A DNA stretch of 6,457 nucleotides from Candidatus Gastranaerophilales bacterium (GTDB lineage: Bacteria > Cyanobacteriota > Vampirovibrionia > Gastranaerophilales > Gastranaerophilaceae), in the NCBI GenBank assembly GCA_900772035.1, contig CAAGQE010000356.1, forward strand, positions 1 to 6,457. The letters run 5' to 3'. The notes under the pieces are model-generated. The model was not told the DNA's origin. It did not search any database and worked only from the letters and a program-made list of their open reading frames with translations. Each line of letters starts with the position of its first letter. Position 1 is the stretch's first letter. The position numbers and the translations under genes are program-made. Below are positions 1 through 5,713 of this stretch, piece by piece.

Positions 1-646
1 AAACGTAACAGAACGAGCGTGTTTGGCTTCCGTCGCCGTAAATCGTAATGTCTTGATTTTGAAGCGCTTGAACAATAAAGTTTGAGACTACTCTGCCGTC
101 GTTTTTGTCCATATTCGGTCCGTAGGTGTTAAAAATTCGGACAATTCTTATGTCAACTTTGTTTTGACGGTGATAATCCATCATAAGCGTTTCGGCACAA
201 CGTTTTCCCTCGTCGTAGCAACTTCTTATTCCGATAGGGTTTACGTTTCCCCAATAATCCTCTGTTTGAGGATGAATTTGCGGGTCGCCGTATATTTCAC
301 TCGTTGAGGCTTGCAAAATCCTTGCCTTGCAACGTTTTGCCAATCCGAGCATATTAATTGTACCCATTACCGAGGTTTTAATGGTTTTAATCGGGTTATA
401 TTGGTAACTCGGCGGACTTGCGGGGCAAGCGAGGTTATAAATTTGGTCTGCTTCTGCGTAAAATTCCTTCGTTACGTCGTGTCTGACAAGTTCAAAACGG
501 CTGTTTCCGATAAGGTGACGGATGTTATCTTTTGAGCCTGTGAAAAAATTATCGAGACAAATTACGTCGTTGCCCTCGTTTACGAGTCTGTCGCAAAGAT
601 GACTTCCGATAAATCCTGCTCCGCCTGTAATTAAAATACGGCTCAT
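1..646 (-). CDS. uxs: UDP-glucuronate decarboxylase (UDP-xylose synthase), C-terminus cut by window edge
   Basis: This extended short-chain dehydrogenase/reductase converts UDP-glucuronate to UDP-xylose using bound NAD+, in the cytoplasm, for cell-surface polysaccharide. My reverse-strand translation gives 215 residues before the window ends. The Rossmann motif [10 protein letters not shown] is at residues 7-16. The family-diagnostic stretch [18 protein letters not shown] is at 71-88, STSEIYGDP at 114-122, [13 protein letters not shown] at 127-139, the catalytic Y144-x3-K148 pair in SCYDEGKR, and [12 protein letters not shown] at 204-215. This signature separates the decarboxylase from dTDP-glucose dehydratases and from GalE. 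About 95 to 100 residues are missing relative to the usual ~310. The start ATG overlaps the galE stop in a TAATG junction, and AAAGGGG lies 7 bases upstream (654-660), so translation is probably coupled to galE. The family call is very secure; the exact substrate is inferred from the family. Confidence 0.93.
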   Translation of the reverse strand, partial: MSRILITGGAGFIGSHLCDRLVNEGNDVICLDNFFTGSKDNIRHLIGNSRFELVRHDVTKEFYAEADQIYNLACPASPPSYQYNPIKTIKTSVMGTINMLGLAKRCKARILQASTSEIYGDPQIHPQTEDYWGNVNPIGIRSCYDEGKRCAETLMMDYHRQNKVDIRIVRIFNTYGPNMDKNDGRVVSNFIVQALQNQDITIYGDGSQTRSFCYV

Positions 647-1638
647 TAATTTGCCCCTTTCAGTTTAATTTCCCACTCATAAGCGGTTTTTACGCTGTGT
701 TCAAAAGAGTTTTTCGGCTCCCATCCGAGTTCGTTTTTGGCTTTTGTATTATCCGCAACCAAAATTGCGGGGTCGCCCTCTCTTCTCGGCATTTTCTTTA
801 CGGGGATGCTTTTTCCGATAACCTGTTCGCAAACGTCAAAAACTTCTTGCACGGTTGTCCCCTCTTGTGTTCCGAGGTTGAAAAAGTTTGTTTCTCCTCC
901 GTTATTGAGGTATTTGAGCGCTAAGATATGGGCTTGTGCCAAATCTTCGACGTTTATGTAATCTCTTACGCAGGTGCCGTCTTTTGTATCGTAGTCATCA
1001 CCGTACATTTCAAAGGTTTTTTCGTCCCCGAATGAGGATTTTAAAATGTTCGGGACAAGGTGAGTTTCGGGGGTGTGCCATTCGCCGACTCTGCCATCGC
1101 TATCTGCGCCTGCAACGTTGAAATATCTTAATCTTACGGATTTTAAGCCGTATGCCTTGTCGTAATCATCCATTATTCTTTCAATCATCAATTTTGTCTG
1201 TCCGTACGGATTTATAGGCAATTGAGGATGGTTTTCGTCAATCGGTGTATAGACGGGTTCTCCATAAGTCGCGGCAGTAGATGAAAATACGATTTTTTTT
1301 ACGTCGTTTTCAAGCATTGCTTCCAGCAGGTTCAATGTTCCGCAAACGTTATTTTGATAGTATTTTTGAGGGTTTTTAACGGATTCTCCGACCTGTGAAA
1401 ATGCGGCAAAGTGCACGACCGCGTCGATTTTGTTATTCTCAAAAACTTTTTTAATGTCTGTTTTGTTTTGCAAGTCGCCCTCTGAATACGTCAAAGTGCC
1501 ATATTTTTTGAGTGTTTCGACGGTTTCTTTATGCCCCGTTGAAAAATTGTCAAAAATATGGACGGCAAAACCTTCTTTCAGCAATGCTAAAACGCAATGA
1601 CTGCCTATGTATCCTGCTCCACCTGTGACTAATATCAT
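646..1638 (-). CDS. galE: UDP-glucose 4-epimerase
   Basis: The enzyme interconverts UDP-glucose and UDP-galactose with tightly bound NAD+; it serves the Leloir pathway and supplies UDP-galactose for surface glycans. The 330-residue length is normal. The NAD-binding motif GGAGYIGSH is at residues 6-14, [11 protein letters not shown] at 76-86, the active-site segment [11 protein letters not shown] at 118-128 (T121 where E. coli GalE has Ser124), the catalytic Y145-x3-K149 in [16 protein letters not shown] at 171-179, [10 protein letters not shown] at 225-234 and RREGDP at 285-290. The residue aligned with E. coli Tyr299, which gates N-acetylated substrates, appears to be L293, so UDP-GlcNAc epimerisation cannot be excluded. 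The ATG is preceded by AGGAG with a 6-base gap. The gene is first in a coupled pair with the decarboxylase, and the orphan membrane-protein gene lies 56 bases upstream on the same strand. Confidence 0.96.
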   Translation of the reverse strand: MILVTGGAGYIGSHCVLALLKEGFAVHIFDNFSTGHKETVETLKKYGTLTYSEGDLQNKTDIKKVFENNKIDAVVHFAAFSQVGESVKNPQKYYQNNVCGTLNLLEAMLENDVKKIVFSSTAATYGEPVYTPIDENHPQLPINPYGQTKLMIERIMDDYDKAYGLKSVRLRYFNVAGADSDGRVGEWHTPETHLVPNILKSSFGDEKTFEMYGDDYDTKDGTCVRDYINVEDLAQAHILALKYLNNGGETNFFNLGTQEGTTVQEVFDVCEQVIGKSIPVKKMPRREGDPAILVADNTKAKNELGWEPKNSFEHSVKTAYEWEIKLKGAN

Positions 1639-1644
1639 TTCGGA

Positions 1645-1649
1645 CTCCT
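1645..1649 (-). promoter_or_regulatory. Ribosome binding site of galE
   Basis: AGGAG on the minus strand, 6 bases before the ATG at 1638. It fixes the galE start, which also places the Rossmann motif at the normal distance from the N-terminus. Confidence 0.75.
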
Positions 1650-1659
1650 GTTTTTCTCT

Positions 1660-1688
1660 ATGATATTACAACTATTGCTTTTTGGCAA
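1660..1688 (-). promoter_or_regulatory. Candidate sigma70-type promoter for galE-uxs
   Basis: On the minus strand TTGCCA (1688-1683) is followed after exactly 17 bases by TATCAT (1665-1660). It sits in the 56-base gap between the membrane-protein stop and galE. The predicted start of transcription near 1653 would leave a very short leader, with the AGGAG site almost at its 5' end, so the call is tentative. No terminator is visible in the gap, so readthrough from the upstream gene is also possible. Confidence 0.35.
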
Positions 1689-1694
1689 AGTTTT

Positions 1695-2576
1695 TCAGAT
1701 TGAAAAATTCTTCGTTATGGAAAGGTCTTCCTTTGTCGTTGTCGAATTTTGGACGGGATGGGTCTTTTTGCGCGTTTTGGTTTCAATCTGAGACTTTTTG
1801 TCGATTTTTATTAAATTTGAGGTATTTTTTTGTTTTTTAACTTCTTTAGCCGATTGTTTTTCAATAGGGGCGTTTTCCGTTGTCGGTTCCGATGTTTTGA
1901 TTTTCGACATCAATATTAAAACAGACAAAATAACGAAACTTATGATAATCGTAATTTGCAAAATTTTGCCGAAAATATTCGGTTTTTCGTCGTTAATTTC
2001 CTCTTTTTTATTGGATTTTTTATTTTGTTTTTTTGCTTTTTTTTGTTTCTTTTCAAAACTGTTAATGTAGCCGTTTTGGTCGTTAACGCGTTGTTTTTCG
2101 TTTTCGAGTTCTTGTTTGTATCGTTGTTGGAGGCTGCTATTTTTTTCGCCCAAAACGAGAAGTTTTTCGTCAAAAAGAAGTCTGTTAATATTATCGTCTT
2201 TTGTTTTTGAGTAAGCGTAATTTACGCAAGCCTCGAATGCGTGTTCAAGGCATTCTAAGGCTATTTCGCCGTCGTTTCCGCTTTTTTCCGAGTGGGTTGC
2301 GATGTTGCCTTGCTTTTTCAAAAAGTACATATCGCTGATAAATTCCTGCTCGTATTTTGTGTCGCAAGAAATTGTTTTGAGTTTATAGAGCATATCGTCG
2401 AATGTATCGCCCTCTTGGGCTTTGCAGCCTAGAATTGTCTTTGTCATAACTTCCGCCATTTTTCTGGTTTGGGTTATGCATTGGTCGTAATACTCGTCAC
2501 GAAAGAGTTTTTCGGCAGTTTCTCCGAGTTCGTAAAAGTTTTTATTTATGCTTTTTATAAAATCAAAATTGCCCAT
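1695..2576 (-). CDS. Membrane-anchored protein with DUF4145-like N-terminal domain
   Basis: The function is unknown. Residues 1-125 resemble the DUF4145 family, a helical domain found alone and at the N-terminus of some type I restriction HsdR subunits and other nucleic-acid or signalling proteins. The similarity lies in the opening NFDFIKSINKNFYELGETAEKL, the helix with QTRKMAEVMTKTI (36-48), and a closing KKQGNIATHSE (87-97), the counterpart of the family's 'GN.aaH' motif. A charged probable coiled coil covers about 136-182, then a lysine/asparagine-rich linker (176-193), one hydrophobic span at about 201-224, and a polar Lys/Ser/Thr-rich tail (225-293). The likely topology is N-terminus in the cytoplasm and tail outside, because the strongest basic cluster is on the N side. 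The start is bounded by an in-frame TAA at 2586-2588; no Shine-Dalgarno sequence precedes the ATG. There is no restriction or helicase gene beside it. The DUF4145 assignment is from memory of the family pattern, not a profile search. Confidence 0.72.
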   Translation of the reverse strand: MGNFDFIKSINKNFYELGETAEKLFRDEYYDQCITQTRKMAEVMTKTILGCKAQEGDTFDDMLYKLKTISCDTKYEQEFISDMYFLKKQGNIATHSEKSGNDGEIALECLEHAFEACVNYAYSKTKDDNINRLLFDEKLLVLGEKNSSLQQRYKQELENEKQRVNDQNGYINSFEKKQKKAKKQNKKSNKKEEINDEKPNIFGKILQITIIISFVILSVLILMSKIKTSEPTTENAPIEKQSAKEVKKQKNTSNLIKIDKKSQIETKTRKKTHPVQNSTTTKEDLSITKNFSI

Positions 2577-2636
2577 AATTAAATTTTATCAGCAACGGAT
2601 TTTTAAACCATACTTCATAATTAGTAAATAAGTCTT

Positions 2637-2663
2637 TTGAAAAATCTGAAAATGTATTAAAAT
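2637..2663 (+). promoter_or_regulatory. Weak candidate promoter for the ferredoxin-nitroreductase gene
   Basis: TTGAAA (2637-2642) and TAAAAT (2658-2663) are separated by 15 bases, shorter than the preferred 17; read with TTTTGA (2635-2640) the spacing is 17 but the -35 match is poor. The site lies in the 111-base gap between the two divergent genes, 25 to 50 bases before the ATG. The gap is very A/T-rich, so a chance match is possible. Confidence 0.3.
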
Positions 2664-2687
2664 AAACAAAAAAGTAATGAGGCGGAT

Positions 2688-3578
2688 ATGACAGATTTGA
2701 AACTTAAAATTGACAAAAGCAAGTGCGTTCAATGCGGAATGTGTGTTAAAGATTGCAGTTGCGCGGTTTTGGAACTCGACAAGACGACGAATTTCCCGAA
2801 AGTTGCAGAAGGCGGTGAACTCCGTTGTATGAAATGTCAGCATTGCTTTGCGATTTGTCCGACGGGGGCGTTGTCAATTTTGGGCAAAAATCCCGAAAAA
2901 TCCGAACTTCCTCAAAAAAATTATCCCGAAGATATTCTGAATTTAATAAAATCAAGAAAATCTATCAGACAATTAAAAGCTGAAAATATCAGTAAAGAAG
3001 ATTTTGAAAAACTCAAGGAAATGCTCCCTTGGATTCCGACGGGATGCAACGACCACAGGCTTTTGTTTACCTTTATCGACGATATTGATTTGATGAATAA
3101 TTTCAAAAATTTGACTTACCAAAAATTGAAAGAATTGTATTCCAAAAATCCTTATCCGAAAGAAGCGATGAAATTATTGCGTTTGAAAGATGCTGTCCTT
3201 GCGGGTAACGATGTTATTTTCCGTAATGCACCGCACGCGGTTATTGTTTCATCTCCCGATGATGCGCCTTGTGCGGAAACCGATCCTGTCATCGCGCTCA
3301 GTTATTTTGAACTTTACGCAAACGCGCTCGGTCTTGCGACTGTTTGGTGCGGGCTTATGACCTACACATTAAAGGTTTTCCCTGATTTGGTAAAAGAACT
3401 CAAAATTCCGCAAAATTACAAGCCTGTTTACTGTATGCTTTTCGGAAAGCCTGCTGTTTCTTACAAGAGAATTACTCAGCCAGAAAAATACAGAATTATG
3501 ACTTACGGAAAGACGCTTGAAAAATTTTATGCTTTCTTGAAGAAAATCAAAACTTCCGTGATAAATTTTGTTAAATAA
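2688..3578 (+). CDS. Ferredoxin-nitroreductase fusion flavoprotein
   Basis: A 296-residue soluble redox protein with two modules. Residues 1-65 form a bacterial-type 2[4Fe-4S] ferredoxin: C13-x2-C16-x2-C19-x3-C23 and C47-x2-C50-x2-C53-x3-C57-Pro, with one extra cysteine at C25. Residues 80-265 form an FMN-dependent nitroreductase-family domain: the entry motif SRKSIRQL (89-96), the APHAVIVSS strand (181-189), the helix DPVIALSYFELYANALGLATVWCG (199-222), and the closing FGKPAVSYKR (252-261). The natural substrate is unknown for most members of this fused subfamily, which is common in anaerobes; the ferredoxin clusters presumably pass electrons to FMN. The ATG follows GAGG at 2679-2682 with a 5-base gap. 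It is divergent from the DUF4145-like gene and 68 bases upstream of fprA, which seems to have its own promoter; no terminator separates them, so cotranscription is possible. Confidence 0.9.
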   Translation: MTDLKLKIDKSKCVQCGMCVKDCSCAVLELDKTTNFPKVAEGGELRCMKCQHCFAICPTGALSILGKNPEKSELPQKNYPEDILNLIKSRKSIRQLKAENISKEDFEKLKEMLPWIPTGCNDHRLLFTFIDDIDLMNNFKNLTYQKLKELYSKNPYPKEAMKLLRLKDAVLAGNDVIFRNAPHAVIVSSPDDAPCAETDPVIALSYFELYANALGLATVWCGLMTYTLKVFPDLVKELKIPQNYKPVYCMLFGKPAVSYKRITQPEKYRIMTYGKTLEKFYAFLKKIKTSVINFVK

Positions 3579-3587
3579 TTATTATTT
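3573..3587. promoter_or_regulatory. Putative PerR/Fur-family operator upstream of fprA
   Basis: AAATAATTATTATTT is a perfect inverted repeat of two 7-base arms around one central base, the 7-1-7 layout of Fur-family boxes. Its central 11 bases ATAATTATTAT equal the core of the published PerR consensus TTATAATNATTATAA; the two outer bases on each side differ. It overlaps the stop codon of the nitroreductase gene and covers the -35 position of the probable fprA promoter, where a bound repressor would block RNA polymerase. Regulation of flavodiiron genes by PerR is known in Clostridium acetobutylicum. The site is all A/T in an A/T-rich gap, so chance is a real alternative. Confidence 0.4.
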
Positions 3588-3601
3588 CAAATCCTTGTCT
3601 G

Positions 3602-3610
3602 TGCTAAAAT
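3602..3610 (+). promoter_or_regulatory. Extended -10 promoter element of fprA
   Basis: TGCTAAAAT combines the extended TGn motif with a five-of-six match to TATAAT. The sequence 17 bases upstream (TTATTT, 3582-3587) is a poor -35, as is usual when TGn is present. Transcription would begin near 3617, about 30 bases before the ATG, leaving room for the GAGGA ribosome binding site at 3635-3639. A second TAAAAT at 3622-3627 is too close to that site to be the better choice. Confidence 0.45.
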
Positions 3611-3646
3611 TATTCCGATTTTAAAATAACTTGTGAGGAATGATAT

Positions 3647-4849
3647 ATGTATTGCACAAAAAAATTGACGGATGATTTGACTTGGGTCGGCGTGAACGAC
3701 AGACACTTGTCGTTGTTTGAAAACGTTTACCCGATTGAAAAAGGTGTTTCTTATAACTCTTATGTTTTGCTCGACGAAAAAACGGTTTTGTTTGACACGG
3801 TCGACAAATGTTCGTCGATGCAATTTTTTGAAAACGTTAGCCATGTTCTCGGTGACAGAAAACTCGATTACATTATCGTAAACCACATGGAACCCGACCA
3901 CGCGGCAACTTTACAGGAAACTGTCGAAAAATACCCCGAAGCAAAAGTTGTTTGCAACAAAAAAGCACTCGAAATGATTAAGCAATTCTTTGACTTTGAC
4001 ATTGATTCAAAAGTTACGGTTATTGCGGAAGGCGATACTTTGAACACGGGTAAACACAACCTTACGTTCGTTATGGCGCCCATGGTTCATTGGCCCGAGG
4101 CTATGGTGACTTATGACACGGTTGATAAGATTTTGTTCTCTGCGGATGCTTTCGGTACTTTTGGCGCAATGAGCGGTAACATCTTCGCGGATGAAGTGAA
4201 CTTTGAAACCGAATGGCTCGACGAAGCAAGACGCTATTACACCAACATTGTCGGCAAATACGGAATGCAGGTTCAAGCGCTTTTGAAAAAAGCATCTGCC
4301 CTCGAAATCAAGATGATTTGCTCGCTTCACGGTCCCGTTTGGAGAAAAAATATCGAATGGTTCATTGACAAATACCAAAAGTGGAGCAGTTACACTCCCG
4401 AAGAAAACTCGGTTTTGATTTTGGTCGGCTCAATCTACGGTCACACCGAAAATGCCGCTGAAGTTCTCGCAACAAAATTATCCGATTTGGGTATCAAAGA
4501 TTTGAAATTTATGGATGTTTCAAGAGTTCATCCCTCATACGTTGTTGCAGAAGCGTTTAAATACAGTCACATCGTAATCGCTGCCGCTTCTTACAACACG
4601 GGAATCTTTACTCCGATGGAAACGGTTCTTCTCGATTTGAAGGCTCATAATCTCCAAAACAGAACATTCTCCATTATGTACAACGGTTCTTGGGCGCCCG
4701 TCAAAGAAACCGCATTCACGGACATTCTCTGTGCAATGAAAAACTCTACGATTTTGAATAACGTTATCAAAATTACATCCTCATTCAAAAGTTCTCGAGA
4801 AGCCGAGTTGGATGCTATGGCTCAAGAAATTAAAGAGTCGATTAAATAA
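3647..4849 (+). CDS. fprA: FprA-family flavodiiron protein (class A, oxygen/nitric oxide reductase)
   Basis: A cytoplasmic enzyme that reduces O2 to water and/or NO to N2O in anaerobes, taking electrons from rubredoxin, F420H2 or another small donor. The 400-residue length fits the two-domain core. The metallo-beta-lactamase-like domain (about 1-250) has all diiron ligands: H80-x-E82-x-D84-H85, then H148 after 62 residues, D167 after 18 more, and H228 after 60 more, matching the spacing of Desulfovibrio gigas ROO. The flavodoxin domain (about 254-400) has the FMN phosphate loop SIYGHTENAA (262-271), ASYNTGIFTPME (314-325) and YNGSWAPVKE (345-354). There is no C-terminal rubredoxin or flavin reductase domain, so a separate donor is needed. 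The ATG follows GAGGA with a 7-base gap. The PerR-like palindrome upstream suggests peroxide- or metal-responsive control. Sequence alone does not decide O2 versus NO preference. Confidence 0.96.
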   Translation: MYCTKKLTDDLTWVGVNDRHLSLFENVYPIEKGVSYNSYVLLDEKTVLFDTVDKCSSMQFFENVSHVLGDRKLDYIIVNHMEPDHAATLQETVEKYPEAKVVCNKKALEMIKQFFDFDIDSKVTVIAEGDTLNTGKHNLTFVMAPMVHWPEAMVTYDTVDKILFSADAFGTFGAMSGNIFADEVNFETEWLDEARRYYTNIVGKYGMQVQALLKKASALEIKMICSLHGPVWRKNIEWFIDKYQKWSSYTPEENSVLILVGSIYGHTENAAEVLATKLSDLGIKDLKFMDVSRVHPSYVVAEAFKYSHIVIAAASYNTGIFTPMETVLLDLKAHNLQNRTFSIMYNGSWAPVKETAFTDILCAMKNSTILNNVIKITSSFKSSREAELDAMAQEIKESIK

Positions 4850-4860
4850 CAATTTCTGTC

Positions 4861-4897
4861 AAAAAAAGAGCCTGCCGAATTTCAGCAGGTTCTTTTT
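4861..4897. terminator. Probable bidirectional intrinsic terminator between convergent genes
   Basis: GAGCCTGC (4868-4875) pairs with GCAGGTTC (4885-4892) in an 8-pair stem (one G-U) around a 9-base loop, followed by TTTTT (4893-4897) and preceded by A7 (4861-4867). On the plus strand it ends fprA transcription 19 bases past the stop codon. Read on the minus strand the same stem has one A-C mismatch and is followed by T7, so it can also terminate the convergent secreted-protein gene that stops at 4938. Confidence 0.85.
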
Positions 4898-4937
4898 ATT
4901 TGTCTTTTCTCTTATTGCAAATATTTTGAAAATGCAA

Positions 4938-5648
4938 TTAGTTTTGCAATTCCAAGTTATCCGTAAGTTGGATATAGAGTTTGTCTCCGGGTTTTGCCTT
5001 GTAGTGCAAGCCTGGGGTGCATAAAAAGCCGATTGCACCTACTGCTACTCCGACAGGAAGACCGATTGCCAAGCCGCCGACTACTACCGCGCCTGCCGCA
5101 ACACCGATACCGCATCCTGCACCTGTTGCAACCGCTGCCGTTCCGAGTACGCCGCCTAAGCCTTTGCCCATTGCGTTAAGTTTTCCTCTCGAAAGTTCTT
5201 GTTTTTTCGCGTATACTTTCGCTTTCAACGGGAGTTTGCATCCGTTAGGCATAACAATTGTGTCAAAACACAAAACGACTTTTCCGCTTCTGTTAAAGGA
5301 TTTCGGCTTCTTTACGGAGATAACTTCCGCTTCAACTCTTGAACCGCAAGGTACAACCATTGTTCCCTCTCTGGTTTGCAAGCCGCTGTTTAATAAAAAT
5401 CCTACTCTGTCACCGACTTTTGCCGTTTTACTTGAAAAATCTTGCGCGTATTCAAGTTCGATAACGTTATATTCAATAATAGTGCTTAAATTCGGGGTCG
5501 TGATTACAATATCCGTCGGTGATTTTTTTGAAACTTCTTTGTTTTGTTTCAAGTGTTCGGTTTGGATGCAATTGTCTGCGGCAATTGCTATTCCACCATT
5601 TACGAACAAAAACATTCCTAACAATAAACTACAAATTTGTTTTTTCAT
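4938..5648 (-). CDS. Secreted protein with VirB10/TrbI-like beta segment and glycine-zipper region
   Basis: A 236-residue envelope protein of unknown function. The signal peptide covers about 1-23: MKKQ, a hydrophobic core, then AIA before ADN, a good signal peptidase I site. Residues 63-147 follow a pattern seen in VirB10/TrbI-like and other diderm envelope proteins: SSKTAKVGDRVGF (72-84), TMVVPCGSRVEAEV (96-109), RSGKVVLCFDTIVMPNG (120-136), with KPGDKLYIQLTDNLEL (219-234) as the closing strand. Between lies a Gly/Ala/Val-rich glycine-zipper stretch (161-208) that could insert in a membrane or pack helices. The mature part has six cysteines (27, 101, 127, 137, 179, 210), C101 sitting where the pattern usually has Lys or Ala. 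The reading frame is open to a TTG at 5696, but the ATG at 5648 is preferred: it has GGAG 5 bases upstream, begins a signal peptide, and the promoter lies between the two. No conjugation genes are nearby. Confidence 0.78.
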   Translation of the reverse strand: MKKQICSLLLGMFLFVNGGIAIAADNCIQTEHLKQNKEVSKKSPTDIVITTPNLSTIIEYNVIELEYAQDFSSKTAKVGDRVGFLLNSGLQTREGTMVVPCGSRVEAEVISVKKPKSFNRSGKVVLCFDTIVMPNGCKLPLKAKVYAKKQELSRGKLNAMGKGLGGVLGTAAVATGAGCGIGVAAGAVVVGGLAIGLPVGVAVGAIGFLCTPGLHYKAKPGDKLYIQLTDNLELQN

Positions 5649-5653
5649 AAATT

Positions 5654-5657
5654 CTCC
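5654..5657 (-). promoter_or_regulatory. Ribosome binding site that decides the secreted-protein start
   Basis: GGAG on the minus strand, 5 bases before the ATG at 5648. The alternative in-frame TTG at 5696 has no comparable site and overlaps the promoter elements. Confidence 0.7.
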
Positions 5658-5678
5658 GTTTCTAAAATATGTGTCTGA

Positions 5679-5707
5679 ATTGTAAGCGTTTTTCAAACAA
5701 AAATCAA
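5679..5707 (-). promoter_or_regulatory. Sigma70-type promoter of the secreted-protein gene
   Basis: On the minus strand TTGATT (5707-5702) is followed after exactly 17 bases by TACAAT (5684-5679), which matches TATAAT at five of six positions. Transcription would start near 5672, giving a leader of about 24 bases that carries the GGAG site. The -35 lies just past the stop codon of the upstream acyltransferase gene, so the secreted protein is probably its own transcription unit. Confidence 0.6.
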
Positions 5708-5713
5708 CCTGTA

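Noticed and set aside
311..535. 74-codon plus-strand frame opposite the UDP-glucuronate decarboxylase
   Set aside because: The minus strand carries a continuous, strongly conserved decarboxylase sequence; the plus frame shows no domain or binding site.
1940..2173. 77-codon minus-strand frame overlapping the DUF4145-like gene
   Set aside because: It lies wholly inside that gene in another frame and has no ribosome binding site of its own. I keep it only as the frame that would be entered by loss of one A in the A8 run.
1695..2576. A restriction-modification or defence island around the DUF4145-like gene
   Set aside because: No methyltransferase, helicase, nuclease, integrase or mobile element lies in the window; the neighbours are housekeeping sugar-nucleotide and redox genes.
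4007..4378. 123-codon minus-strand frame opposite fprA
   Set aside because: The plus strand encodes all flavodiiron ligands at canonical spacing through this stretch; the minus frame resembles nothing and has no supporting signals.
4914..4938. Inverted repeat ATTGCA...TGCAAT just after the secreted-protein stop
   Set aside because: The arms are only 6 bases with a 13-base A/T-rich spacer, and no T tract follows; the GC-rich stem at 4868-4892 is the convincing terminator.
5017..5685. Plus-strand open frame of 222 codons opposite the secreted-protein gene
   Set aside because: It is the mirror of a real gene: its Pro/Thr/Ala-rich start is the complement of the glycine zipper, it begins at a GTG without a ribosome binding site, and it matches no family, whereas the minus strand has promoter, binding site and signal peptide.
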